A stretch of DNA of 13,221 nt from Myxococcales bacterium UBA5297. Lineage in GTDB: Bacteria > Myxococcota > Myxococcia > Myxococcales > UBA5297. The translations under genes and the position numbers were made by a program. The notes beneath the pieces were generated by a model. That model was not told the origin of the DNA. It worked only from the letters and a program-made list of their open reading frames with translations, and ran no database searches. The stretch's first letter is position 1; the number at the start of each line of letters is the position of its first letter. Location of the stretch: positions 32,250 through 45,470 of the forward strand of contig DHSB01000058.1 of NCBI GenBank assembly GCA_002408385.1, written 5' to 3'. Shown piece after piece: positions 1 to 6,383 of this stretch.

Positions 1-7
1 GAGCGTA

Positions 8-42
8 GCCTCCCGAGGAACGAGGGAGGCGCAGTCGAGAGG
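8..42. repeat. Dispersed palindromic repeat, family A, copy 1
   Basis: GCCTCCC at 8-14 pairs with GGGAGGC at 24-30 around a nine-base loop. The following bases, to GTCGAGAGG at 34-42, belong to the same unit. The reverse complement of 8-42 matches 5106-5140 at 32 of 35 positions. The stem arms are identical; the differences lie in the loop and flank. It lies in non-coding DNA at the window edge. There is no T-tract, so it is not a standard terminator. Confidence 0.7.
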
Positions 43-61
43 CCCCTCGACTTTGGTCTCC

Positions 62-222
62 GCACGCCCGCACGACGCCGGCACGAAGGCCGGCGCTCCG
101 GTTTCCGCGCGCACGCCCGCACGACGCCGGCACGAAGGCCGGCGCTCCGGCCACGCGCACGCCCGCACGACGCCGGCACGAAGGCCGGCGCTCCGGCCAC
201 ACGCACGCCCGCACGACGCCGG
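62..222. repeat. Tandem 46-49 bp hairpin-bearing repeat (three full copies, one partial)
   Basis: A 40-base unit starting GCACGCCCGCACGACGCC occurs at 62-101, 111-150 and 157-196, with a truncated copy at 203-222. The period is 49, 46 and 46 bases. Each full copy contains the hairpin GCCGGC-ACGAAG-GCCGGC followed by GCTCCGG. On the other strand the loop reads CTTCGT. A diverged single copy in the opposite orientation lies near 9828-9865. No coding role is apparent: reading frames through it are low-complexity Arg/Ala/Pro strings. Confidence 0.85.
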
Positions 223-223
223 C

Positions 224-263
224 CGACCGGTTACCGCTCGAAGGATTCTTCGACACCTCTTCA
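224..263 (-). repeat. 40-bp inverted repeat, left copy (partner at 9788-9827)
   Basis: The minus-strand sequence of this segment matches 9788-9827 on the plus strand at 38 of 40 bases; the first 29 are identical. It begins with the TGA stop codon of the upstream respiratory gene and contains the perfect hairpin TCGAAG-AATC-CTTCGA. A looser match continues into the last two codons (Ala-Arg). The tandem hairpin repeat at 62-222 lies just downstream, as a diverged single copy does at the partner site. It may serve as a 3'-end structure of the operon, but it lacks a U-tract. Confidence 0.85.
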
Positions 264-1589
264 TCGCGCAGCTCCGTCGCCGGGCCCCGGGGGCGGCTCG
301 CTCCGCGGCGGGCGCGGTGGCGGACGGGTCGGGAAGAGCTGCGGGTTGTCGATGCGCACCTGCTCCCAGATCAAGAAGGGCTGCCGCGCGCTCTCGCGGA
401 TGTAGCCCATCAGCAGCATCATCAGGCTGGCCAGCACCCCGAGCGCAATCAGCGCGGCCTGCGCGCCGCGATTGGCCTGCCCGATGCGCTCGAGCCGCAG
501 CGCGCGAAGCCGTCCTCCGAGGTAGATGAGCACCGCGGCGATGGTGGTCAGCGACTGGGCGGCGAGCGCGAGGTACTTGTACGGCTGCATGCTGCCGATG
601 GGGTTCACCCAGCGCACCCAGAGCGTGTACTGGCTCGGCCCGATGACGTAGGGCTGGATGAGCAGCAGGCCGCCCAGGGCGTTGACGACCAGCAGGATCC
701 TCAGCCAGGCCGCGCCCGGATGCTTCAGGCCCTTGGTCTGTTTCGCGAGGTAGAGCAGCGCGAGGAAGAAGATCAGGCTGAGCAGGAAGGACTGGCCGAG
801 GAAGGCCTTCGAGTGCGGGCCGCGCATCATCGAGTTGAAGGCCCCCGGCGAGTGCCAGCGGATCTCCTCGAGGTAGAAGAGCCCGACCGCGGGCTGCAGG
901 AAGAGGAAGCCCAGGCCGATGACGAGCGCGAAGCCTCCGAGCCAGTCGTAGAAGGCGCGCTTGTCGGGGTCTCGAGCGCGCAGCGTGCGGATGGCGGCGT
1001 AGGCGCCGATGACGAACCCGGCGAAGGAGATGTTGCCCACGGTCCGGTGGACGTCGAGCGGGATGGCGGTGGGGTTGAGGAAGACCCGCAGCAGGTTCTC
1101 GGGCGGGGTCGGGGTCAGCATGTAGCCGGCCATCACGTCGATCATCGCCTGCTGCAGGTGCACGACCGCGACCGCGGCGACGCCGAGCGCGAGGTGGACG
1201 CCTTTGAGCTTCCCGAGGTGGCGCCAGAGGTACCAGTAGGGGAAGAGGAAGGCGATGGTGAGCGCGAAGGTGATCCCCTCCAGGGCCATCGGCCAGAGGT
1301 TGATCCTCATGACGGTGAACCAGAACGGCGGCCAGAGCTCGGCGATCAGCCAGACGAACATGATCGCGAGCACCGCCCCGGTGCTGTAGACGAGCACCGC
1401 GAAGAAGGCGACGCCGTAGGCGAGCCGGTCGAGCCGGGCGCGAAAGCGGCTCAAGATGAGGCCGAGGAACTCCGCACCCACGCCGATGGTCAGCGCGCCG
1501 ATGATGAAGGCGGCGAGCTGGATGTGCGAGAGCATCAACAGCCCCATCGTCAGGCGGCGCATGCCCTCGGAGACCGCGGTCGGTTCCAT
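261..1589 (-). CDS. Cytochrome bd-like oxygen reductase CydA-family subunit (paralogue A)
   Basis: A 442-residue polytopic membrane protein with about nine or ten hydrophobic helices. It is distantly related to the haem-binding subunit CydA of cytochrome bd, which reduces O2 to water. Candidate ligands line up with E. coli CydA: His22 in helix 1 (His19, haem d), Glu104 in a PMALEG motif (Glu99), His181 in VHRTVGN (His186, b558), and ARQPFLIWE at 401-409, whose Glu409 matches the b595 ligand of GRQPW-x3-E. The second proton-channel Glu (+8 from Glu104) is Ile112. The Q-loop region after LQP (231-233) is short and lacks the K/E quinol residues, so quinol is probably not the direct donor. The C-terminal tail (from 421) is proline-rich. 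It is the last gene of the operon, 18 bp after cytochrome b, with a clear Shine-Dalgarno site. Family assignment is firm; the exact subfamily and activity are inferred. Confidence 0.85.
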   Translation of the reverse strand: MEPTAVSEGMRRLTMGLLMLSHIQLAAFIIGALTIGVGAEFLGLILSRFRARLDRLAYGVAFFAVLVYSTGAVLAIMFVWLIAELWPPFWFTVMRINLWPMALEGITFALTIAFLFPYWYLWRHLGKLKGVHLALGVAAVAVVHLQQAMIDVMAGYMLTPTPPENLLRVFLNPTAIPLDVHRTVGNISFAGFVIGAYAAIRTLRARDPDKRAFYDWLGGFALVIGLGFLFLQPAVGLFYLEEIRWHSPGAFNSMMRGPHSKAFLGQSFLLSLIFFLALLYLAKQTKGLKHPGAAWLRILLVVNALGGLLLIQPYVIGPSQYTLWVRWVNPIGSMQPYKYLALAAQSLTTIAAVLIYLGGRLRALRLERIGQANRGAQAALIALGVLASLMMLLMGYIRESARQPFLIWEQVRIDNPQLFPTRPPPRPPRSEPPPGPGDGAAR

Positions 1590-1595
1590 CGAAGG

Positions 1596-1603
1596 CCCCC
1601 TCC
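1596..1603 (-). promoter_or_regulatory. Shine-Dalgarno site of CydA-like paralogue A
   Basis: The minus strand reads GGAGGGGG here, six bases before the ATG at 1589-1587. It is the only operon junction with a gap rather than an overlap, so this last gene has its own strong ribosome site. Confidence 0.7.
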
Positions 1604-1607
1604 GGCG

Positions 1608-2792
1608 CTACGGGTGGTTGATGAACTCGAAGTTGTAGATGCGCGACGCGGCCATGAACGAGAAGGTGAAGATGACGCCGATGAGCGCGAGCATGAAGGC
1701 CAGGCTCGCCAGCCGGCCCGACGGGCGGACCTCGGAGCCCGAGTCGAGCCAAGGCCAGAGCGCCAGGGTGAGGACCATCAGCAGCGGCACGACGTTGGCC
1801 GCGGGCACCAGCCAGGTGCCGGCGAAGAGGAGCAGCGCCTGATCGAAGAAGAGGAAGAACCAGATCGACGCGGGCGCGTACTCGGTGGTCGCCGGGTCGA
1901 CCGGGCCCTCGATGGGCGCGGCGAACCAGAGCACCAACAGCAGGTCGAGCAGGAAGAAGCCGAAGGTGACGACGCCTTCCTTGAAGACGTGGAAGGGCCA
2001 GAAGAAGGTCGTGCGCGCCGGCAGGTTCACCTTGCGGCTCTTCGGGTCGAGCAGCTCCTCCTCGAGCTTGCGGCGCGAGGCGGCCTGCTCCTCGGTGAGC
2101 GGCGCGCCGCTCGGGTCGGGCTCGTAGTTGATCCAGGAGCCGTACTGGCCGAGCAGCACCACCAAGCCGATGTGGACGAGCGCGACGGCGAGCAGGGTGA
2201 GCGGGAAGAGGAAGATGTGAAAGGCGAAGGTGCGCAGCAGCGAGTGCGGATTGATCACCTCGCCGCCGCGCCACAGCTCGGCGAGCCAGGGGCCGACCAC
2301 CGGGGTGAGCTCGGTGATGCGCAGGCCGACCACCAGGTCGAAGTAGGCCGCTTGGTCCCAGCGCAGGATGACCCCGGTGTACGCGGTGGCGACCATGAGG
2401 AGCAGCAGCAGCACGCCGAGCACCCAGGTGAGCTCGCGGGGCGCCTTGTAGGCGGCGGAGACGAAGGTGCGCAGCAGGTGGATTCCCACCAGCGCCACCA
2501 GCAGCACCATGTTCCAGTAGTGGAAGCCGCGCACCGCCCAGCCGAGCAGCGCCTCTTGCTGGATGTAGAGGACGCTCTCGCGCGCCCTCTCGATGGTCGG
2601 CTCGTAATAGAAGAGCAGGAACAGACCGGTGAGCGCCTGCAGCAGGAAGAGCACGAAGAGCGCCGCGCCGAACGTGTACCACCAGCCCCCGCGCTCGGGG
2701 ACCGGGTCGTTGAGCAGCCGGTCGAGCACCGCGCCCAGGCCGAAGCGCCGGTCGAGCCATCCGAAGGCCCGCTTCGAGAGCCGCGGCGCCAT
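1608..2792 (-). CDS. Cytochrome b, fused b6 / subunit IV type, with altered PEWY motif
   Basis: A 394-residue membrane protein, the quinol-oxidising cytochrome b of a Rieske/cytochrome b complex. The N-terminal four-helix part carries the bis-histidine haem ligands: His91 and His105 in helix B (13 residues between) and His192 and His207 in helix D (14 between). That spacing is b6-like. The C-terminal part (from about 262) resembles subunit IV with three or four more helices. Two features are odd. The PEWY signature of the quinol-oxidation site appears replaced by PASIWFF at 307-313, losing the Glu. The b6 cysteine that holds the extra covalent haem (FYCLGG) is Thr40 in WYTFGA. The start at 2792 overlaps the Rieske stop by one base (TGATG), so the longer upstream frame reaching 3146 is a shadow of the Rieske gene. 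Confidence 0.92.
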   Translation of the reverse strand: MAPRLSKRAFGWLDRRFGLGAVLDRLLNDPVPERGGWWYTFGAALFVLFLLQALTGLFLLFYYEPTIERARESVLYIQQEALLGWAVRGFHYWNMVLLVALVGIHLLRTFVSAAYKAPRELTWVLGVLLLLLMVATAYTGVILRWDQAAYFDLVVGLRITELTPVVGPWLAELWRGGEVINPHSLLRTFAFHIFLFPLTLLAVALVHIGLVVLLGQYGSWINYEPDPSGAPLTEEQAASRRKLEEELLDPKSRKVNLPARTTFFWPFHVFKEGVVTFGFFLLDLLLVLWFAAPIEGPVDPATTEYAPASIWFFLFFDQALLLFAGTWLVPAANVVPLLMVLTLALWPWLDSGSEVRPSGRLASLAFMLALIGVIFTFSFMAASRIYNFEFINHP

Positions 2793-3277
2793 CAGAGGTA
2801 GTTCCTCGCGACGTAGGCGTTGGCGATGAAGACCTCGCCCTCGCGCACCTGCATTTCGTAGACGGGCAGGCTGAACGGCGGCGGCCCGCCGATGAGCTGG
2901 CCCCAGCGGTCGTAGAAGCCTCCGTGGCAAGGGCAAGTGATCTGCTGGCGCCACGCGAGCCAGCGCACCGAGCAGTGCATGTGCGTGCAGACGTTGCTGA
3001 AGACCAGCGGGCCCTTGTCGGTGAGGATGGCGTAGACGCCGCGCACCTCCTCGAGCCCGCCCTGAAGGTGGTCGAGCTTGAAGACCACGCGAAAGTGCGT
3101 CGGCTCGATCGAGTTGAGCTCGGCGAGGTCGCAGACCTTGACCCACTGCCGGGGCTGACGCCTGCGCCAGGCGTCGGCGAAGAAGGCGAGCAGCGGGCCG
3201 CCGACGAGCAGGGTGACGAGGCCCGCTATCGCCGCGATGGCCGCCTGCAAGAGCGTCCTGCGCCGCACCGGCTTCAT
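2792..3277 (-). CDS. Rieske [2Fe-2S] protein, Tat-anchored
   Basis: A 161-residue Rieske iron-sulfur protein that should take one electron from quinol at the positive-side site of the neighbouring cytochrome b. The N-terminus has a twin-arginine stretch (RRRTLLQ, residues 5-11) and one hydrophobic helix (about 10-33), typical of an uncleaved Tat signal-anchor. Cluster box I is CTHMHC (Cys97, His99; Cys102 for the disulfide) and box II is CPCHGGFYD (Cys115, His118; Cys117 for the disulfide). The His before Cys102 replaces the usual Gly of CTHxGC. A GGPPPFSLPVYE segment at 130-141 matches the conserved proline loop. The start codon overlaps the stop of the 73-residue gene (ATGA), and its own stop overlaps the start of cytochrome b. 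Confidence 0.95.
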   Translation of the reverse strand: MKPVRRRTLLQAAIAAIAGLVTLLVGGPLLAFFADAWRRRQPRQWVKVCDLAELNSIEPTHFRVVFKLDHLQGGLEEVRGVYAILTDKGPLVFSNVCTHMHCSVRWLAWRQQITCPCHGGFYDRWGQLIGGPPPFSLPVYEMQVREGEVFIANAYVARNYL

Positions 3278-3495
3278 GACGCCGCTCCGAAGGTGATTTG
3301 AGTGAGGCCGGCGATGAAGATGGCGAAGAAGAAGGCGGTGAGCCCCACGAGCGCGAGGAGGAAGACCGCGACGCCCTTCTGCTCCTTCCAGAGCTTGGGG
3401 AGGCCGGCGAGCACGACGGCCAGCGGCAACACGAGGAGGACGAACCCGACGCCGAGCAGGATGACCATGAAGACGATGGCCGCCTCGATGTTCAT
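3274..3495 (-). CDS. Small two-helix membrane protein in the oxidase operon
   Basis: A 73-residue protein starting MNIEAAIVF, with hydrophobic helices at about 5-32 and 42-69 joined by a charged KLWKEQKG loop. It overlaps the upstream oxidase gene by ATGA and the downstream Rieske gene by ATGA, so it is translated as part of the operon. I do not recognise a family. Position and size suggest an accessory or assembly subunit of the complex, comparable in size to the small subunits of other respiratory complexes, but that role is inferred from context. The 488-residue frame extending to 4740 is a shadow of the oxidase gene; only this 3' part is real. Confidence 0.85.
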   Translation of the reverse strand: MNIEAAIVFMVILLGVGFVLLVLPLAVVLAGLPKLWKEQKGVAVFLLALVGLTAFFFAIFIAGLTQITFGAAS

Positions 3496-4730
3496 GGCTC
3501 GAGAGACCTCCGCTCGAATTGTTGGGCGGAGTCGCGATGCATGCGCTCGTAGATGAGCCAGGGCTCTCGGGCGACCGAGCGGAGGGTGCCCATCGTCACG
3601 AGCAGGCCAATGGCCAGGAGCCCGAGCGCGAGGAGCAGCGCCGGCGGGCCGCGCCCGACCTTGCCCCAGCGGAAGTCGCGGCGCGCCCGCCAGTAGAGGG
3701 CGAAGTTGGCGAGCGTCAGCGACGCGAACAGCCCGAGGCCGACGTAGCGCGCCGCGCCGAGGCCGGGGACGCGTCCGAGGAGGACGAGCGCGACGAAGAC
3801 GGCAAAGCCGGCCGGCGACAGGCGCAGCCAGCGCGCGGTTCGCGGCCGCGCCCCGGCGCCGCGCTCGAGGGCGAGGGCGAAGTAGAGGTTGGCGAGGAAG
3901 AGGACCGAGCCGAAGAGGATGAGCTGCAGCAGAAAGAGCCAGGAGCGGCCGCCGCTGGTGATGTGGCGGAAGGCCGCGGGCGAGGCCGCGTCGATGGCGC
4001 TGGCGTACCAGGCCCCGATGAGCGGCTGCACGAAGATGAGCCCGACGCCGAGCAGCGCGCCGAAGTCGCCGAGCCAGTCGTGGTAGGCGCGCGCTTCGTG
4101 GGCGTCCTTGGGGAAGAAGAGCATCCGCAAGCCCCCGTAGCCGGCGAGCACCAGGCCGGCGTACGAGAGGTTGCCGACGTGGCGATGCACCACCTGCGGC
4201 GCCCAGGTCGCGGTCAGCAGCGTCGCGGGGGTCGAGGTGGCGTCGTTCGGCGCGAGCTGGAAGGCGGCCACCGCGCTGATGAGGGTGATGAAGACCATCG
4301 TCGAGGCGACGAAGGTCCAGCCGAGGGCCATGTGCAGTCGCGGCCGGGCGCGCAGCCGCTCCCAGCTCTCGTAGTAGAGGTAGACCGAGACCGACATCAC
4401 CAGCCAGAGCAGGGCGATGACGATGCCCACCCAGAAGAAGAGGCCCATCAGCACGCCGAACAGGCGCGGGTAGAGCGCGAAGAGCAGGACGAGCGCGAAG
4501 ACCGCCCAGGTCGCCCCGAAGGCGTAGAGCTTGACGACGGTCGACCCGAGGCCGTGGGCGAAGGTGTCCCAGTGCGGGCTCTTGTGCCGGTGGCCGAGCC
4601 ACTCGGCGACCGGCGCCAGCATGGCCGCGCCGATGACGAAGGCCACGATGGCGATGTGGACGAGGAACACCGAGCCCACGGCCCAGCGGTTCCCGATGAT
4701 CGGCACCTCGAGGAAGGTCGTGGGGTTCAT
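3492..4730 (-). CDS. Cytochrome bd-like CydA-family subunit (paralogue B)
   Basis: A 412-residue polytopic membrane protein and first gene of the operon, similar along its length to paralogue A at 261-1589. Shared landmarks are His25 in helix 1 (VFLVHIAIV), VHRHVGNLSYAG at 181-192 (His182 aligned with His181 of A), the VQP segment at 234-236 with a short following loop, and MGTLRSVAREPWLIYE at 380-395, whose Glu395 aligns with the b595-ligand Glu. The Glu of the PMALEG motif in paralogue A has no counterpart here: the equivalent helix (about 92-120) reads FFWVGIVIALLWLV. This suggests a diverged paralogue that scaffolds the partner or holds fewer functional haems. It is not a CydB. The stop overlaps the start of the 73-residue gene. 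The ribosome site before 4730 is weak. Confidence 0.85.
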   Translation of the reverse strand: MNPTTFLEVPIIGNRWAVGSVFLVHIAIVAFVIGAAMLAPVAEWLGHRHKSPHWDTFAHGLGSTVVKLYAFGATWAVFALVLLFALYPRLFGVLMGLFFWVGIVIALLWLVMSVSVYLYYESWERLRARPRLHMALGWTFVASTMVFITLISAVAAFQLAPNDATSTPATLLTATWAPQVVHRHVGNLSYAGLVLAGYGGLRMLFFPKDAHEARAYHDWLGDFGALLGVGLIFVQPLIGAWYASAIDAASPAAFRHITSGGRSWLFLLQLILFGSVLFLANLYFALALERGAGARPRTARWLRLSPAGFAVFVALVLLGRVPGLGAARYVGLGLFASLTLANFALYWRARRDFRWGKVGRGPPALLLALGLLAIGLLVTMGTLRSVAREPWLIYERMHRDSAQQFERRSLEP

Positions 4731-4858
4731 CGCCTGGCAACCGCCGTTGAGGCCTTGCGACCCGGAGTCGCGGAGAAGAGCCTGCGGAAGGTAGGCACGC
4801 GGCAGGCCGTACGGAACGCGACCGTCACCCCGCGGGCGCAGGGCGGCGCGAGAGCTCC

Positions 4859-4878
4859 CCTCCTGAGCGGTCAGGAGG
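4859..4878. promoter_or_regulatory. Perfect 8-bp inverted repeat upstream of the oxidase operon
   Basis: CCTCCTGA, then GCGG, then TCAGGAGG: a perfect palindrome with a four-base centre, 129 bp before the first operon gene. It could be an operator or simply one more hairpin of this repeat-rich stretch. The TGA-N4-TCA core is shorter than the FNR consensus, so I do not assign a regulator. Confidence 0.35.
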
Positions 4879-4911
4879 TATCGAGAAATCCCCCCGATCT
4901 CGGCTGGCCAC

Positions 4912-4968
4912 CCCGCTCACCCCGAGCGCGGGCCGAGCCTGCGAGGCCGAAGTCGAAGGGGCCTCGAG
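4912..4968. repeat. GTCGAAGGGG-type dispersed repeat
   Basis: The segment runs from CCCGCTCACCCCGAGCG to AGTCGAAGGGGCCTCGAG and contains the short stem GAGGCC (4943-4948) / GGCCTC (4960-4965). Similar CGCTCA...GAGTCGAAGG wording recurs at 5142-5178. Elements of this kind are scattered between genes of many GC-rich bacteria; I rely on memory for that. Confidence 0.5.
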
Positions 4969-5052
4969 CATCGCAACAGGGCCCTGCCCGGCTCAGTCCC
5001 ATGAACGAACAGCCGGTTGCCGTAGAACCACCGCGTGCGAGCAAGTGAAAGC

Positions 5053-5083
5053 CCCCTCTCCCGCGCTTGCGCGGGAAGAGGGG
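5053..5083. repeat. Strong CCCCTCT/AGAGGGG hairpin repeat
   Basis: The arms CCCCTCTCCCGCGC and GCGCGGGAAGAGGGG pair over about 13-14 bp with one bulged A and a very short loop. ACTTAGGGGTGAGAGG follows. This is a common type of intergenic palindrome in proteobacterial genomes. There is no T-tract, so terminator function is doubtful. Confidence 0.6.
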
Positions 5084-5105
5084 ACTTAGGGGTGAGAGGA
5101 CAGGG

Positions 5106-5140
5106 CCTCTCGACTCCGCCTCCCGCGTTGCTCGGGAGGC
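5106..5140. repeat. Dispersed palindromic repeat, family A, copy 2
   Basis: CCTCTCGACTCC leads into GCCTCCC (5118-5124) and GGGAGGC (5134-5140) around a nine-base loop. It is the inverted counterpart of 8-42, with 32 of 35 bases matching. It is followed at once by another perfect hairpin, CCGCTCA-GGG-TGAGCGG (5142-5158). Confidence 0.7.
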
Positions 5141-5442
5141 CCCGCTCAGGGTGAGCGGAACCGGAAAGGAGTCGAAGGAGCTCTCGGGCGGAGCTTCAGG
5201 AAAAACGCGCGATCCGGCGCCATTTCGGGACCGGATCGGCCCGTGAAGGCCCCTGGCTGGCTCGTAGAGCGATTCTGGGTCGCCATGCTTGCTTCAACAG
5301 GGCTGGCGGTCGAACGGCGCCTCCTGGGCCATCCTAGCGCTCCACATGCACCTTCCCGAGGCTTCGAGCGGGCGCCTCAGCTTGCCGTGATTACTCGCTT
5401 TTTTCGTCACCTCGAAACCGAGCGGCTTGGCGCGGGCCGCGG

Positions 5443-6153
5443 TCAGCGAGGCTTCCCGGAACCTCTCGAGAAGGGCGTCTTGTCCTGCCAGTCGACGACG
5501 TGGAAGACGAAGCCGAACGGGTAGCGCTGCTGGCGCAGGTGGAAGGCGTCCTGCGCGAACAGCTCGCGCGCCGCGACGAGGAAGCGGTAGGCCGGGTCTT
5601 CGGCCTCGACGCGCCGGACGACCCCGGCGAGCTGGTAGCTCGGAAAGGTCGGCGGTTCGCCGAAATAGAGGAGCGCGGCGAGCGGGTGTTGCTCGAGGTT
5701 CCTGGCGGTCTGCCCCTCGAAGATCTCGAGGCCGCCCAGGGACCAGGAGTCGAAATTGCCCGAGTCGTCGTAGAAGCTGCGCGCCGCGGCGAGCCGCTGC
5801 GGCAGCGTCTCGGGCCAGGCGCGCTCGTCGGCTTCGGCCCTCAGGCTCTCGAAGCGCTCGGTGAGCCCCGCGAGATGCTCCCTTTTGGGCAGGGGGCCCA
5901 TTCCCTTGCAGGCGAGGTTGATGGGAAACAGCCCCTCGCCCAGCGTGGCGAGGACCGGCAGGTGCGCGGGGTGGGCATGGGCGGCGCGCGCCCCGCGGGC
6001 CTCGAGCAGCTCGAACATCTGACGGCGCGCCTGCGACTGCCACCTCAGGAAGGACTCGGGGAGCTGCTTGCGCCCGACGGTGAGGCGGCGGTCTCCGTTG
6101 AGCAGGACGTGAAGGCCGGTGTCGGTCTCGTCGATCCTCACCGCGTCGCGCAT
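5443..6153 (-). CDS. Unrecognised 236-residue protein, possibly frameshifted at its 3' end
   Basis: I do not recognise the family. I place the start at 6153 (MRDAVRIDE) because GGGAGG lies six bases upstream; the 34 residues before it in the open frame are Arg/Pro-rich and not protein-like. The product is soluble, with no signal or membrane helix. It has notable segments FDSWSLGGLEIFEG, PSYQLAGVVRRVEAEDPAY and FGFVFHVVDWQDKTPF. The frame ends abruptly after PFSRGSGKPR, whereas a frame offset by one base continues as LERFREASLTAARAKPLGF with genome-like codon use, open to 5294. A one-base loss near 5470 (natural or sequencing) would explain this. The gene is divergent from the universal-stress/PCP_red gene across 243 bp, which may hold both promoters. 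Confidence 0.7.
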   Translation of the reverse strand: MRDAVRIDETDTGLHVLLNGDRRLTVGRKQLPESFLRWQSQARRQMFELLEARGARAAHAHPAHLPVLATLGEGLFPINLACKGMGPLPKREHLAGLTERFESLRAEADERAWPETLPQRLAAARSFYDDSGNFDSWSLGGLEIFEGQTARNLEQHPLAALLYFGEPPTFPSYQLAGVVRRVEAEDPAYRFLVAARELFAQDAFHLRQQRYPFGFVFHVVDWQDKTPFSRGSGKPR

Positions 6154-6159
6154 TTTCTG

Positions 6160-6165
6160 CCTCCC
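6160..6165 (-). promoter_or_regulatory. Shine-Dalgarno site fixing the start at 6153
   Basis: GGGAGG on the minus strand, six bases before ATG. It argues for the shorter 236-residue product over the longer open frame from 6255. Confidence 0.65.
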
Positions 6166-6383
6166 GGTGAAGGCCCGTGGCTGGGGCGCAATGGGCGCGT
6201 GAAGCCCGGGGAAGGTGGGACGGCGACGAGGGACTTTCAACCGGCGGCGCCGCACAGGGTTGCATCCGGGCCTCTCCAGGGCCGGCGCACGCGCCCGCGC
6301 GCGGTGAGCCCCCGAAACGGGCTGTCACGCCGGGGTCTGTCGCCCGGTTGCGCGGTGCCCATCCTCCCGGGGCCGATTCGCCC

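Larger units (their letters stand above)
4731..5293. other. Non-coding stretch rich in palindromic repeats
   Basis: No frame here looks coding on either strand. It holds at least five palindromes: CCTCCTGA/TCAGGAGG (4859-4878), a GTCGAAGGGG-type element (about 4912-4968), a CCCCTCT.../...AGAGGGG hairpin (5053-5083), a family A copy (5106-5140) and CCGCTCA/TGAGCGG (5142-5158). The operon promoter should lie near its left end, but I see no convincing -35/-10 pair. Confidence 0.7.

Noticed and set aside
62..222. CRISPR array, suggested by spaced direct repeats
   Set aside because: The intervals are only 6-9 bases and similar to each other, so there are no spacers. It is a tandem hairpin repeat, and no cas genes are present.
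224..263. Integron attC site
   Set aside because: It lacks the RYYYAAC/GTTRRRY core pairs and no integrase is in the window.
720..2801. Long plus-strand frame of 693 codons rich in Glu, Arg and Gly across the oxidase operon
   Set aside because: It is the antisense of the cytochrome b and CydA-like genes. Its composition is low-complexity and typical of the complement of GC-rich coding DNA, with no recognisable domain.
3274..4740. A 488-residue minus-strand protein covering the small membrane gene
   Set aside because: Its first 415 residues are an out-of-frame reading of paralogue B (Arg/Ala/Pro-rich); only the last 73 residues are a real gene.
3519..5048. Plus-strand 509-codon open frame opposite the first operon gene
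   Set aside because: Same type of antisense shadow (Glu/Arg/Ala-rich) that also runs through repeat DNA.
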